Shown here: positions 42,062-52,160 of the stretch, piece by piece | Layout of the letters: the number at the start of each line of letters is the position of its first letter | Numbering within the stretch: position 1 is the first letter of the stretch | NCBI GenBank assembly: GCA_028817895.1 | Contig: JAPPOQ010000012.1 | Span: forward strand, 140,586-204,585 | Direction: 5' to 3' | Origin: Ahrensia sp. | Lineage (GTDB): Bacteria > Pseudomonadota > Alphaproteobacteria > Rhizobiales > Rhizobiaceae | Length of the DNA stretch: 64,000 nucleotides | The notes under the pieces: model-generated | Told to the model about the DNA's origin: nothing | The model's input: the letters and a program-made list of their open reading frames with translations, nothing else | Databases searched by the model: none | Made by a program: the position numbers and the translations under genes

Positions 42062-42836
42062 TTTCGGTGAAGAGGTTGAGGCACTCCATGCGCTCGTCTC
42101 CAAGCTCTCATCCAATGACTTCGAACGACCCAGCGCCTTCAAGAGCTGGACCACCAACGATGTTCTGGTTCATCTCCATTATTGGAACATCGCTGCGGAC
42201 GCCTCGCTGACCGATCCGGACCGTCTCATGCAGATGGTTTCGGGCGTGATGAGTGCGCCAAGCATGCGTGCTCACGAAAATGCTGAGATTGCGGAACGCG
42301 GGCCGGAGCTTCTGTCAGCCTGGCATGAACTCGCGACAGATATGGCAAAGCGCTGGAGCAATCTCGACCCAAAGATGCGCGTGAAATGGGCCGGGCCGGA
42401 CATGTCCGTCCGCTCGTCAATGACCGCAAGACAGATGGAGCATTGGGCACACGGGCAGGAGCTGTTCGACCTCTTTGGTGTTGAACGCCAAAACACCGAC
42501 CGCATCCGCAACATCGTGGTTCTGGGTGTGAACACATTTGGCTGGACGTTCAAGCTGCGCGGAGAAGAGCCGCCCGGCGACATGCCAAGCCTCTCGCTCA
42601 CGGCACCATCTGGCGCAGTCTGGACCTATGGCGACAGTACGACCGACTGCATTGAAGGCAGCGCGGTGGAGTTTTGTCAGGTTGTCACCCAGACACGGAA
42701 CATTGCAGACACCAAACTACGCGTCTCCGGTCCCGTCGCGGAAAGCTGGATGGCAAAGGCGCAATGCTTTGCTGGGAAGCCTGAAACACCGCCCGAGCCC
42801 GGAACGCGGAGGATTGAAGCCGTAACGACTCAGTAG
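42039..42836 (+). CDS. DinB-like / TIGR03084-type metal-binding protein
   Basis: This 265-residue protein resembles the TIGR03084 group: an N-terminal maleylpyruvate-isomerase/DinB-type four-helix bundle and a C-terminal SCP2-like domain. The LHYWNIAAD and QMEHWAHGQELFDL segments supply histidines suited to a metal site, starting from NDVLVHLHYW. The group often sits in branched acyl-CoA or terpene clusters, but its reaction is unknown. Tandem ATGs start it inside the end of the biotin-subunit gene (23-bp overlap), so it belongs to the same operon. Its end overlaps the convergent flavoprotein gene by 7 bp. Confidence 0.75.
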   Translation: MMMQQAADFGEEVEALHALVSKLSSNDFERPSAFKSWTTNDVLVHLHYWNIAADASLTDPDRLMQMVSGVMSAPSMRAHENAEIAERGPELLSAWHELATDMAKRWSNLDPKMRVKWAGPDMSVRSSMTARQMEHWAHGQELFDLFGVERQNTDRIRNIVVLGVNTFGWTFKLRGEEPPGDMPSLSLTAPSGAVWTYGDSTTDCIEGSAVEFCQVVTQTRNIADTKLRVSGPVAESWMAKAQCFAGKPETPPEPGTRRIEAVTTQ

Positions 42837-43798
42837 CGAGCCAATTGTCGCTCCGCCTCATCGACCATGCGCGAGATAATCGCACCAGCGGGTTCGACTG
42901 TCTTGATCAGTCCGGCCGCCTCGCCAACAAAAGTGTTGGCGATGTCCATGTCCCCGTCGGACCAGGCTTGTCTCCATTTGGCGGCCTCGGCCTGCGCGTT
43001 TTTCAACAGACCTTCAATGTCATTGTGCCATCGATCGGTGAAAGCGTTCTTCAGAACCCGCGCCGTGTATCGATCCGGCCAATCGAGATGGCGGGCGATA
43101 TCCATCACGCTGGAGCGGATCGTGTCATCGCCACTGGCAAGGCGGGCAGCCTCATGCATGTTGGGATGGACATCCGCCTCGTAACTGGCCCATAGGCGCG
43201 AACCGACGAGAACCCCATCAGCTCCGAGCATTAATGACGCGGCAAGCCCGCGACCATCTGCAATGCCGCCGGCAGCGCAAAGCAGCACGTCTGGGGCCGT
43301 CTTTGCCAACATGTCCGCCACTTCGGGCACCAGCGTCATGGTCGCGCGCGCTTCCCCATGCCCACCGGCCTCGCTCCCCTGCGCAACAATGACCGCCGCC
43401 CCACAATCAACTGCATGGCGGGCATCATGCAGGGTTTGAACCTGGCAGATTAACGGAACTTCCGCGTCTGCAATTGTTTGCGCGTAAGGCTGCGGATCCC
43501 CAAAGGACAGGAACAAAGCCGCAGGCTGGCGGTCCAAAACTGCATCGAGAAGATCGGGGGATGCTTCCAGTGCCGCCGACAAGTTCCAGGTGATGAAACC
43601 AAAACCGACCACTGCATTTCCAGCAGCCGTGAACTGTGTATCCACCCATCCGCGATCACCGTAGGCTCCGCCGATCAGGCCTAGCCCGCCAGCGTTGGTT
43701 ACAGCGGAAGCAAGGCGTCCCCCAGCAGCGAAAGCCATCGGCGCACCGATGATGGGATGTTCTATCTCAAAGAATTCCGTGAGGCGTGTCTTGATCAT
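42830..43798 (-). CDS. nitronate monooxygenase-type flavin oxidoreductase
   Basis: This 322-residue TIM-barrel FMN protein of the 2-nitropropane dioxygenase family has the start HPIIGAPMAFAAGGRLASAVTNAGGLG (shown in part). The FMN-binding segments AAVIVAQGSEAGGHG and LLCAAGGIADGRGLAASLMLGADGVLVGSR are present. The histidine in SEAGGHG is the usual catalytic position. True substrates vary widely in this family, so nitronate oxidation is only the default label. It converges with the terpene-type operon and runs in the same direction as the tad genes that end 48 bp upstream of it. Confidence 0.9.
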   Translation of the reverse strand: MIKTRLTEFFEIEHPIIGAPMAFAAGGRLASAVTNAGGLGLIGGAYGDRGWVDTQFTAAGNAVVGFGFITWNLSAALEASPDLLDAVLDRQPAALFLSFGDPQPYAQTIADAEVPLICQVQTLHDARHAVDCGAAVIVAQGSEAGGHGEARATMTLVPEVADMLAKTAPDVLLCAAGGIADGRGLAASLMLGADGVLVGSRLWASYEADVHPNMHEAARLASGDDTIRSSVMDIARHLDWPDRYTARVLKNAFTDRWHNDIEGLLKNAQAEAAKWRQAWSDGDMDIANTFVGEAAGLIKTVEPAGAIISRMVDEAERQLARY

Positions 43799-43845
43799 GA
43801 ACCACAGTCACGTCATCGGCGATGGCAGCACTGTGCACTGTCAGC

Positions 43846-44841
43846 CTACAGATTGGAACTGCCAAAGATATCCAAAGTGCGGATTACGGCTGGAGCCAGA
43901 ATGACACAGAACAGGACCGGCAGGAAGCACAGCATCATCGGGACGGTGAGCTTCGGTGGCAGCGCGGCCGCCTTCTTCTCCGCCAGATTCATACGCATAT
44001 CGCGATTTTCCTGACTAAGCACGCGAAGGGCGTCAGCCAGCGGGGTGCCATATTTTTCGGCCTGGATCAGCGAGAGCGTGACATTCTTGACCGATTCAAG
44101 ACCGGTCCTTTTGGTCAAATTCTCATAGGCCTTGCGCCGTTCCGACAGAAAGGAAAGTTCCGCCGTCGTCAGCGAAAGTTCTTCCGCCAAAGCGATGGAT
44201 TGAGACCCGATCTCGGTGGCAACCTTTCTAAATGCTGCCTCAATCGACATGCCCGATTCAACACAGATGAGGGTCAGGTCAAGCGCATCCGGCCATGCCT
44301 GCGTTATTGAAAGCTGGCGCGATTTCAACCGATTGTTGAGATAGAGCACCGGCAAATAGAAGCCGAGCCCACCAGCCACAATACAAAACAGTAACTTGCG
44401 CAAATTGTCCGCTTCGATAGGGACGAGCACAAATATGTAAAGCGCGCACAGGCCACCGAGTACGAAGGGCAGAAGCAGGCGCAGACCGAGAAAAACAAAC
44501 AGCGGAGCAGGACCGCGAAAGCCGGCCTGAACCAATGTTTCTTCCGTCTTTTCATCTGCAAGTGCTGTGCGAAGATTCAACCCGTCCACGACGGTCTTCA
44601 GAAGCGCTCCGGGTTCGCGTCTGCTTGCCCGTCCGCGGCCTTTGATCTTGTCATCCTTAAGCCGCTGCCGTTCATTGGCACGGAGCTTTTCACGCTCAAG
44701 CGCAACGCTTTTCATACGAGAACTCAGTCGATCCTTTGAAAAGAACGGAATGATAAGCGTCAGGATGGTGGCGAAGACCGCTATCGACGTCGCACCTGCG
44801 ACCAGATGCTCGGCTTGCAGAAGGGTGGTCAGAAAATCCAT
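43846..44841 (-). CDS. tadC: tight adherence/Flp pilus inner-membrane protein TadC
   Basis: TadC is a GspF-like inner-membrane platform protein of the type IVb pilus assembly machine. This 331-residue protein has a helix near residues 17-34, two central helices (LLPFVLGGLCALYIFVLVP region) and the GspF domain with QAWPDALDLTLICVESGMSIEAAF. A C-terminal helix, LTVPMMLCFLPVLFCVILAP, closes it. TadB is encoded 12 bp upstream; both should contact CpaF. No tadD follows, and the cluster ends here. Confidence 0.92.
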   Translation of the reverse strand: MDFLTTLLQAEHLVAGATSIAVFATILTLIIPFFSKDRLSSRMKSVALEREKLRANERQRLKDDKIKGRGRASRREPGALLKTVVDGLNLRTALADEKTEETLVQAGFRGPAPLFVFLGLRLLLPFVLGGLCALYIFVLVPIEADNLRKLLFCIVAGGLGFYLPVLYLNNRLKSRQLSITQAWPDALDLTLICVESGMSIEAAFRKVATEIGSQSIALAEELSLTTAELSFLSERRKAYENLTKRTGLESVKNVTLSLIQAEKYGTPLADALRVLSQENRDMRMNLAEKKAAALPPKLTVPMMLCFLPVLFCVILAPAVIRTLDIFGSSNL

Positions 44842-44853
44842 GGGAACACCCGA

Positions 44854-45855
44854 TCAGAATTTGAAGTTGATCATTCGGCGCATGATGATGATGCCGAAGA
44901 ACATCGACAAAGCGCAGAAGAACAGCACTTTGTGTCCACTGGTTTCAAAGAATAGCGGATCGAGATAACCCGGCGTCGAGAACCAGACGAGGATCGCAAC
45001 GATGAATGGCAAGGATCCGATGATGGCGGCAGATGCTTTTGCTTCCATCGAAACAGCCTGAATTTTGTCCGACATTTTGCGCCGTTCGCGTAGAACCTTC
45101 GACAAGTTCGCCAGGGCCTCCGAAAGGTTGCCGCCGGCAGAACTTTGAATGGTGATCACGATGGAGAAAAAATTCGTCTCCGATGTTGGCACAGCCTGAT
45201 AGAGCCTGTCGCAGGCTTCGGGAATGGAGACACCAAGTTGCGTGGTTTCCACGAGCTTGCGAAACTCACCACGCACAGGCTCGGCTGTGTCATTGGCAAT
45301 GATGCGCATGCAGTCATTGAGTGGCAGGCCGGAACGAATGCCGCGCACGATGATGTCGATGGCATTGGGAAAGGCGAGAATAAATGCACGCAGCCGACGT
45401 TTGCGCTTGAAGTTGACGAACCAGCGCGGCAGGCCAAAACCGCCAACAAATCCGAGGGCCAGAGCGAAGAGCGGACTTCCAGATTGTAGGAATGCGATGA
45501 AAGCGATGACGAGGCCAATGACCATCGAGATTAGAATGAACTGCCGCATATTGATGGACAGCCCGGCCTGGACGAGGCGCTGCGGCATTGGCGGATCTTC
45601 GACACGGCGCCCTTTCTTGCGCTGCTCCTCGACATTTTTGAGAGCATCCTGGCGCTGTTTACGACGCTGCTTCTCGTCGATCTTCTTGCCGGTCTCCTTG
45701 ATGCGAGCCCGCTTTGGCGTCTTCATCGTATTCACACGTCGCGTCCCGCGACGGTCGCGCATGATCGCGTTGTAGTAGAGAGCACCCAGAAGCGTGCCAA
45801 CGGCCAGGGCCGCCAGAGCAACAGCAATTGCGATTGTGAGTGGAGTTGCGGTCAT
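44854..45855 (-). CDS. tadB: tight adherence/Flp pilus inner-membrane protein TadB
   Basis: This 333-residue GspF-domain platform protein, partner of TadC, has an N-terminal helix (LTIAIAVALAALAVGTLLGALYY) and a long basic linker (residues 30-85, many K and R). The GspF domain contains FPNAIDIIVRGIRSGLPLNDCMRIIA and FSIVITIQSSAGGNLSEALANLSKVLRER (each in part). It lies 14 bp after the cpaF stop. The order cpaF, tadB, tadC is conserved in alphaproteobacteria. Confidence 0.92.
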   Translation of the reverse strand: MTATPLTIAIAVALAALAVGTLLGALYYNAIMRDRRGTRRVNTMKTPKRARIKETGKKIDEKQRRKQRQDALKNVEEQRKKGRRVEDPPMPQRLVQAGLSINMRQFILISMVIGLVIAFIAFLQSGSPLFALALGFVGGFGLPRWFVNFKRKRRLRAFILAFPNAIDIIVRGIRSGLPLNDCMRIIANDTAEPVRGEFRKLVETTQLGVSIPEACDRLYQAVPTSETNFFSIVITIQSSAGGNLSEALANLSKVLRERRKMSDKIQAVSMEAKASAAIIGSLPFIVAILVWFSTPGYLDPLFFETSGHKVLFFCALSMFFGIIIMRRMINFKF

Positions 45856-45869
45856 GGATGTCTTTCACC

Positions 45870-47414
45870 CTAGAATTCGGATGATTCCTCCTTCTCAGAG
45901 GCATCAAGCGCCCGCGCGAGCCGCTGCTCTTCGCTGTAGTAGCGGGCACGTTCCCACATTTTGGGACGACCGATCCCGGTGGACCGGTGTTCGCCAATGA
46001 TGGTGCCGTCCTCGCGTTCGCCCTTGATGTCGTAGACAAAAACATCCTGAGTTATGACGACATCGCCCTCCATGCCGATCACTTCGGTGATGTGGGTGAT
46101 ACGACGCGACCCGTCACGCAAACGTTTCGCCTGAATGATCACATCAACCGAACCGACGATGATTTCACGCACCGTCTTTTGCGGCAGGGAGTAGCCGCCC
46201 ATGGCAATCATCGATTCCATGCGCGACAAGCATTCGCGGGGGGAGTTGGAGTGAATTGTGCCCATGGAACCGTCATGGCCGGTGTTCATGGCTTGCAGAA
46301 GATCGAACACCTCCGGTCCGCGCACCTCACCCACGATGATGCGCTCGGGACGCATGCGCAGGCAGTTCTTGACGAGGTCACGCATTGTGATCGTTCCCTC
46401 GCCTTCCAAATTTGGCGGGCGGGTTTCAAGACGAACGACATGAGGTTGCTGCAATTGCAGTTCGGCCGAGTCCTCACATGTGATGATGCGCTCATCCTCA
46501 TCGATGAAACTGGTCAGGCAGTTTAGTAATGTTGTCTTACCGGAGCCTGTGCCGCCTGAAATCACGACATTGCAGCGGACGCGGCCGACGATCTTGAGGA
46601 TTTCGGCTCCCTCCGGGGAGATCGAGCCAAATCGAACGAGCTGATCAAGCGTCAGCTTGTCCTTCTTGAATTTCCTGATCGTCAGAGTCGGCCCATCCAG
46701 CGCAAGTGGAGGTGCGATAACGTTGACACGCGACCCGTCGGCAAGACGGGCGTCACAGATGGGTGAAGCTTCATCCACACGACGACCGACTTGCGACACG
46801 ATGCGCTGACAAATGTTCATCAACTGATCATTGTCGCGGAACCGCACATTCGTCGTTTGCGTCTTACCGTTCACTTCGATATAGGTTTTGTCGGCACCAT
46901 TGACCATGATATCGGCAATGTCGTCACGCTCCAGCAGTGGTTCCAACGGACCATAGCCGAGAATGTCGTTGCAGATATCAGCCAGCAGTTCTTCCTGCTC
47001 GGAGATCGACATGACGATCGATTTGATCGCGATGATGTCGTTGACGATATCGCGGATCTCTTCGCTGGCGCCGTTCTCGTCGAGCTGAGACAACTGCGAC
47101 ATGTCGATCGTGTCGATCAAAGCCGAGAAGACCTCACCCTTGACGTCATAGTATTTGTCAGACTTGACCTTCACATCAGCGGGCGCAGGCTTGGACTCCG
47201 TATGCATGGGTGGCGCGGACGCTTCGACTTTCTGTGGCGTCAATGACTGACTGCCGTGATCACCATTCGACTTTGCATCAACGTCTTTGGCCGCGGTTTT
47301 GGTGTCCCCAGCCTCCTTTGAAAGCGTTGGTTCGCTTGAAATACCCGGCGGCATGGCCAGGGGCTTCCTACCATTGCCGTCGCTTGGTGTTCCGCTGCGT
47401 TTACCGAACATCAC
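45870..47414 (-). CDS. cpaF: pilus assembly ATPase CpaF/TadA
   Basis: This 514-residue secretion ATPase of the VirB11/PilT family powers Flp pilus assembly. The N-terminal 100 residues are low-complexity and probably disordered. The catalytic part has Walker [16 protein letters not shown], the Asp box [20 protein letters not shown], Walker [37 protein letters not shown] (pieces shown) and a C-terminal arginine-rich domain. It lies 36 bp after cpaE and 14 bp before tadB, and should sit at the inner membrane beneath TadB and TadC. Confidence 0.95.
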   Translation of the reverse strand: MMFGKRSGTPSDGNGRKPLAMPPGISSEPTLSKEAGDTKTAAKDVDAKSNGDHGSQSLTPQKVEASAPPMHTESKPAPADVKVKSDKYYDVKGEVFSALIDTIDMSQLSQLDENGASEEIRDIVNDIIAIKSIVMSISEQEELLADICNDILGYGPLEPLLERDDIADIMVNGADKTYIEVNGKTQTTNVRFRDNDQLMNICQRIVSQVGRRVDEASPICDARLADGSRVNVIAPPLALDGPTLTIRKFKKDKLTLDQLVRFGSISPEGAEILKIVGRVRCNVVISGGTGSGKTTLLNCLTSFIDEDERIITCEDSAELQLQQPHVVRLETRPPNLEGEGTITMRDLVKNCLRMRPERIIVGEVRGPEVFDLLQAMNTGHDGSMGTIHSNSPRECLSRMESMIAMGGYSLPQKTVREIIVGSVDVIIQAKRLRDGSRRITHITEVIGMEGDVVITQDVFVYDIKGEREDGTIIGEHRSTGIGRPKMWERARYYSEEQRLARALDASEKEESSEF

Positions 47415-47450
47415 TCAACTCTCCTGTACACCGGCACGGGGCCGGAGCTG

Positions 47451-48794
47451 TCATCTCTTGCGCGTGAACCGCGACAGCAATGAAGACACCGAACTCTTCT
47501 CCACCGGCTGAATTTCGCGTCGTCCGGTCACGACCTGCGCCAGGGTGGCGAAGGAAGCTGCAACATCATGCTTGGGGTCGGTTTCCGAAATCATCTGACC
47601 ATTGTTGGACGCTAGACCGAACAAACCGGGTTCAAATGGAACGACGATCGTCGGTTCAATATCCAGAGGGCTGCAAAACTCAGCCACTGAGATTTCGGGC
47701 CGTTTTGGTACGTTGCACTGGTTCAGCACGAGCAAAGGCTTGTCATCATTGGGTCTGAGATCAACGAGCGTGTCGACCAGGTTCTTGGTGTTGCGCAAGG
47801 AAGCCAGGTCGGGCGTCGCTGTGATAACCACCTTATCGGCCAGAGACAGGACGTGACGAATCCACCCTGTCCAGCCATGCGGTAAATCAATCAGCACATG
47901 CGGAGTCGAGCGTTGAGCAACTTCGATCAAATTGGTGAAGTCGCTTGGAACGAAATCATACTCCCGATCGAGGTTTGACGGGGCTGCCAGCAGGCTGAGA
48001 TGCTGCGAACATTTCGAAAGCAGCTTGTCCAGATAGGTGTCATCGATCTGTTCAGATGAGTAGATCGCATCAGCAACGCCCTGGGCCGGGTCCTGATCAA
48101 AGTCGATATTGGCCGTTCCGAAGGCCAGATCGAAGTCCGCAAGAACAACATCGCTTGAATGATTGTTTGCAATCGCCCAGGAGGCGTTGTGCGCGATTGT
48201 TGAGGACCCGGCACCACCACGAGCCCCGATGAAGGCAATGGTCTGGCCCAAAGGCTCCGCGTCCGGACTCACAAAGAGGGTCGAGACCACTTCCATGACG
48301 TCGGCCATAGATATGGGTGCAACGAGATACTCCGACACGCCCTGGCTGATCAGTTCTCGATAGGTGTGCACATCATTGCGATGGCCGATGACAACGACAT
48401 TGGTTGATTCATCGCAGACTTCAGCGAGCTTGCCCAACTCGCTCATCAGGCTATCGCCTTCCAAACGCGATTCCACGATGATCAGATTTGGCGTGGTTGC
48501 TGTCTGATAAAAGTCGACCGCAGCGGGAATGCCGCCAAGCTGAACTTTCACATGCGCTTTGCCCATGCGTCTGTCTGTCGATGCGCCTTCTATGACCGCC
48601 GCAATCTGTTGGGACTCACAAAAGGCCTGAATTGCAACGCGGGGAACCGGACGAATATCGCTCAAACTCTCACTGTTGGTCGAAGCGATTGATTGCGCCA
48701 GATGCGGGTTGGCATCGCGATAGCCACCCGACATACCGTCATCAGGCTGCACTTCCGGGAAAGCGTCGGTTTCATTCGTTTGTTGTGCACTCAT
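47451..48794 (-). CDS. cpaE: pilus assembly protein CpaE/TadZ (MinD/ParA-like)
   Basis: This 447-residue protein has a receiver-like N-terminal domain (about residues 50-190) and a P-loop domain. The deviant Walker A is GARGGAGSSTIAHN, the aspartate-rich LADFDLAFGTANIDFDQDP stretch is the A' region, and VLIDLPHGWTGWIRHVL corresponds to Walker B. TadZ/CpaE proteins localise the pilus machine to the cell pole. A proline- and serine-rich start is probably flexible. A 165-bp gap without clear signals separates it from cpaD. Confidence 0.92.
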   Translation of the reverse strand: MSAQQTNETDAFPEVQPDDGMSGGYRDANPHLAQSIASTNSESLSDIRPVPRVAIQAFCESQQIAAVIEGASTDRRMGKAHVKVQLGGIPAAVDFYQTATTPNLIIVESRLEGDSLMSELGKLAEVCDESTNVVVIGHRNDVHTYRELISQGVSEYLVAPISMADVMEVVSTLFVSPDAEPLGQTIAFIGARGGAGSSTIAHNASWAIANNHSSDVVLADFDLAFGTANIDFDQDPAQGVADAIYSSEQIDDTYLDKLLSKCSQHLSLLAAPSNLDREYDFVPSDFTNLIEVAQRSTPHVLIDLPHGWTGWIRHVLSLADKVVITATPDLASLRNTKNLVDTLVDLRPNDDKPLLVLNQCNVPKRPEISVAEFCSPLDIEPTIVVPFEPGLFGLASNNGQMISETDPKHDVAASFATLAQVVTGRREIQPVEKSSVSSLLSRFTRKR

Positions 48795-48959
48795 GGCGTT
48801 TTCCGTTGGCGTCTGGGGCCGGTATTCATCGTCAAAGTCCTGCTCCTCGTGCCGTTTGAACCGTTTGCCGCGATCGGTTTTGCAGAGGAGACTGGTTGCG
48901 ACTGTTGACCTTTCGGCTTGTGTTGAGGGTTGCGTCCGCTTTCGCGTCAGGGGTTGCTG

Positions 48960-49724
48960 CTAGTTGGTCGAGAACTCGTCAGACGGTCTGGTTTCAAGCA
49001 CCTGACCTTGCGCACGATATTCTTCGATCACTGCGCCACGGCGCTGCGCGTCGATGGAACTCATGCCGCGCGGTGCGATTAGATCCGACGGATTGGAGAT
49101 GATCGCGGCGAGATTGCTTTGCGATGCACAACCGAAATTGTGATACTGCTTGTTCTCGTGAGTGGATGTCAGATCGCGGTTCCACTGTCCGCAACCTTCC
49201 ACCTTGGCGGAAACCGCTTGATAGGAAAGCCGTACGGGCGCGGCGTTGCCATGCTGGTTGGCGTTGTAGCTGAAGAAACGGATGCGATGACTGGCGATCC
49301 CGTTGGAACGCAGCCGGGCCGCAGCCTTTGAACCGATCTTGCTGGCAGCCGCTTTGTTTGGCGAACCTTCCGGCAGCAAAATGGTCACATAGCCACCGGC
49401 AGAATTGCGAAATTTCTGGGCAAAGCCGTCAACTGCGCTGGCCGATGCATGCGTCAGATCACGGCTGTCCCGCGCTACGGGAATGTCGAGTGTCTTTTCG
49501 CTTTCATCGATGATGATCGGGTGACGGACCTTGTGATTGTCCTGTATCGAGCCAACGACGAAATGATCTTCGCTGTGCTTTGCACATCCGGCAAGTGCGA
49601 GCATTGGCAGGGCGGCTCCAAGAGCGATGCAGCGCGCCGCTTTGCCCATGCCGGTCAATCCACTTCTGGCATTGCCACCCAGTTGAGCTGAACTTTGCTT
49701 TGACGCTGTGATGGTGCTTATCAT
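48960..49724 (-). CDS. cpaD: pilus assembly lipoprotein CpaD
   Basis: This 254-residue protein has a lipoprotein signal: the hydrophobic stretch ALGAALPMLALAGC ends in a lipobox cysteine near residue 47. The CpaD domain contains LPEGSPNKAAASKIGSKAAARLRSNGI, a SYQAVSAKVEGCGQWNRDLTSTHENKQYHNFGCASQSNLAAIISNPSDLIAPRG region (seen in pieces) and paired cysteines. It probably helps the outer-membrane secretin CpaC. ATG 49724 follows GGAAGAA and is 16 bp after the cpaC stop; a longer in-frame start within cpaC is unlikely. Confidence 0.9.
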   Translation of the reverse strand: MISTITASKQSSAQLGGNARSGLTGMGKAARCIALGAALPMLALAGCAKHSEDHFVVGSIQDNHKVRHPIIIDESEKTLDIPVARDSRDLTHASASAVDGFAQKFRNSAGGYVTILLPEGSPNKAAASKIGSKAAARLRSNGIASHRIRFFSYNANQHGNAAPVRLSYQAVSAKVEGCGQWNRDLTSTHENKQYHNFGCASQSNLAAIISNPSDLIAPRGMSSIDAQRRGAVIEEYRAQGQVLETRPSDEFSTN

Positions 49725-49740
49725 TTTTTCTTCCAACTCA

Positions 49741-51327
49741 TTACTTGAGAATGAAGCCAATGGAGCCCGTGTAACGGCCCTTGGGCAGGTTGCCTTGTTT
49801 GGTCCCGTAGACCCGATTGACGCGGCCCATGAACATTCCGGCAGCATCGCTGGCCGGTTCGAAGTTCTGATCGGGACGCACAATGTTGTTGATGTTGGTG
49901 GGCCGAACCAAATAGGGCGTGATCACCACCATCACCTCTGACTCATTGCGAACGAACTCGCGGGAGCGGAACAGCGAGCCGAAGACCGGCACATGCTTGA
50001 GGCCGGGGAAGCCGGAGACCACCTGACGCACGTCATCCTGGATCAGTCCGGCAATCACCATGGATCCGCCAGACGGCAATTCGACAGTGGTTGAAGCTGA
50101 TCGATTACGCATGCCCGGCAGGTTCACGTCACCACGGAATGTGGTGGAACCGGTTGCCGTAGGTTCCTGGACCTCCGTTTGAAGTTTCAAGCTGATCCGG
50201 CCTTCGGTAAGAACAGTGGGCGTGAAAGACAGGGCCACGCCATAGTCAGCCTGACGGAAGGTGATCTCGGTGTCGCCGTCGTCATCATTAGTGACCGCTT
50301 CTGGCACGTTATAGGACCCGCCTGCCTTGAAGTGGGCCGTTTCTCCCGAAACAGCCGTGAGGCTTGGTTCGGCGAGAGTGCGCATGACACCGACACTCTC
50401 CAGGGCGTTAAGCTGGGCCCGGATCGAGCTGAGGCCGTGGGTGAGGTTGAAAACACCGCCCGAGCCATTGCCCACCGTCTGCTGGAAGGCTCCGGATGCC
50501 AATGTGGTGAACCCGAAGCCGTCGCTGTCGGAATTAGTTGCTGTAGTCGAAATCCCAAGCTGCTTGACGATCGCGCGCTGCACCTCAACGATCATGACTT
50601 TCAGATGCACCTGATCTTCGCCGTTGATCTTCAAAAGGTTTACGATTTGCGAGCTGCGATCTTCGGAGAAGAAGGACTGCGTGGTGCGCTGACTGCCCTG
50701 TGTGGCCTCGCCGCCGGTCACGAAAATCTCAGCCATTTGCACGGCCTTCGCGGAATCGGCAGGCGTTTGCACCGAACCGGTCAGCACAACATTGTCATTT
50801 ATGATCTCTGCGCGAATATTCGAATTGGGGATCAGCCGCGCCAGTGTTTCTTCCAGCCCAGCGATATCGCGTTCAATGACGATCTCGAGTGCAGCTATCT
50901 GACGACCCTTGCCGTCAAAGACGAAGATGTTGGTCTGCCCAACTTCCTTGCCGAAGAGATAGAGACGACGCGACGTGCGCGTCACAGCATCCGCCACGCT
51001 TGGATTGGCAACGAGAATATCGTTCGCATCGGCGGGCAAGTCCACGATCAGCGATTTGTCGAGACCCAAACGAACCATACGCGGCGAAGCGCTGGTCACC
51101 TTGATGTAACTCTCAGCACCGTTTTGGGCGTGAGCCGCACTGAGGCCTGCCTGGGGCAATGCAGCGGCAAGGGCGATGCCGACCGCGCTGCAAAGGCTCA
51201 ATGCCGATTTGAACATACGGCTTGTCTGCAGAGCGCGGTTGAGGATTTTTGCAGTGAAGTTTTTCATTGCGCTACTTTCATCACTCGTTTCGTAACGGTG
51301 CTTGTCGATGTTTCTTTCGATCGGCAT
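49741..51327 (-). CDS. cpaC: outer-membrane secretin CpaC/RcpA of the Flp pilus
   Basis: This 528-residue secretin forms the outer-membrane channel for the Flp pilus. It has a signal-like segment (residues 38-67, ending AAHAQN), the pilus N-terminal domain (SPRMVRLGLDKSLIVDLPADANDILVANPSVADAV) and a BON-like domain. The secretin core contains RTLAEPSLTAVSGETAHFKAGGSYNVP and VPVFGSLFRSREFVRNESEVMVVITPYLV (each in part). ATG 51327 overlaps the cpaB stop as ATGA, and ATG 51267 gives a shorter signal peptide. Both are possible, and coupling favours 51327. Confidence 0.93.
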   Translation of the reverse strand: MPIERNIDKHRYETSDESSAMKNFTAKILNRALQTSRMFKSALSLCSAVGIALAAALPQAGLSAAHAQNGAESYIKVTSASPRMVRLGLDKSLIVDLPADANDILVANPSVADAVTRTSRRLYLFGKEVGQTNIFVFDGKGRQIAALEIVIERDIAGLEETLARLIPNSNIRAEIINDNVVLTGSVQTPADSAKAVQMAEIFVTGGEATQGSQRTTQSFFSEDRSSQIVNLLKINGEDQVHLKVMIVEVQRAIVKQLGISTTATNSDSDGFGFTTLASGAFQQTVGNGSGGVFNLTHGLSSIRAQLNALESVGVMRTLAEPSLTAVSGETAHFKAGGSYNVPEAVTNDDDGDTEITFRQADYGVALSFTPTVLTEGRISLKLQTEVQEPTATGSTTFRGDVNLPGMRNRSASTTVELPSGGSMVIAGLIQDDVRQVVSGFPGLKHVPVFGSLFRSREFVRNESEVMVVITPYLVRPTNINNIVRPDQNFEPASDAAGMFMGRVNRVYGTKQGNLPKGRYTGSIGFILK

Positions 51328-52160
51328 CAGTATTTGGTGCGGACGCTTTCAGCCTTTCCAAAGCGGATAAGGCGAACGCTGTTGGAGCGTGTCTTCTTGC
51401 GCTTGTTGGCGACCTGGTCGGTGTTGGCCGTTTTGTCGCGACGTGAGTCCTCGACGCTGCGCAGAGCCAGCATCAAACGGTTGTTGGAGATGTTGCTCGC
51501 CACAGCCAGGGTTTCCACCTGCTCTTCGGAAAGCTCCAAGGTCGCCGTGTCACCAACCTGCGCCGCTTCGCCTTCACGTTCTTCGATCGCCTGATCGATT
51601 GCTAGGACACGGACATTTTCCAGAATGATCTCGGTGACCCATTTATCGGCGGCGCTGACGGTACCGTTATTGGCCTTCTGGTAAGACATGATCACGTCAA
51701 CATGGTCATTGGGCAGTATGAAGCCGCCTGCCGAAGTTTCAGCGGCGACCCTGATCGCAACAGCACGCTTTCCGGCGGGAAGAATGGCGGACAGGTATCC
51801 GCTATCGGACCGAACGATTTTCTGTTCGCGGATGGGTTCGCCAGCAAAGAAGGACTCGCGGGCGATGGTCTCGGCATAGTCCTTCAGCGCGCTCGGCTTG
51901 GTCTCCTGCGTGATGAATGATGTACGGATGCCCGATTCAGGCCAGTCCTGCCAGGCAAGGCGGGTCGCCTTCAGTTGAGTGCCCATCTGAATCTCTTCAG
52001 ATGCGACAAGCACTTTGGCCGTGGGAACTGTTGGAGCGTTGCTTTGAACAAGTTGGGCAGGTGGCGCGGACAGATTCATCACAAGGAATCCGGCGCCCAA
52101 TGCAGCCACCATGGCGACAGCAATCAGAATTATTTGAATCGGCTTCATGGTCAGGGTCAC
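51327..52160 (-). CDS. cpaB: Flp pilus assembly protein CpaB/RcpC
   Basis: This 277-residue periplasmic/inner-membrane protein has one N-terminal helix (IQIILIAVAMVAALGAGFLVM). An SAF-type domain follows (VLVASEEIQMGTQLKATRLAWQDWPESGI, then AVAIRVAAETSAGGFILPNDHVDVIMSY). RcpC proteins are proposed to modify or gate pilus passage near the secretin. ATG 52148 (MKPIQI) may be the true start. It overlaps cpaC, so the two are cotranslated. Confidence 0.92.
   Translation of the reverse strand: MTLTMKPIQIILIAVAMVAALGAGFLVMNLSAPPAQLVQSNAPTVPTAKVLVASEEIQMGTQLKATRLAWQDWPESGIRTSFITQETKPSALKDYAETIARESFFAGEPIREQKIVRSDSGYLSAILPAGKRAVAIRVAAETSAGGFILPNDHVDVIMSYQKANNGTVSAADKWVTEIILENVRVLAIDQAIEEREGEAAQVGDTATLELSEEQVETLAVASNISNNRLMLALRSVEDSRRDKTANTDQVANKRKKTRSNSVRLIRFGKAESVRTKY

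Noticed and set aside
50179..51594. 471-codon frame antisense to cpaC and cpaB
   Set aside because: It spans two real genes and their overlap and has no start signal.
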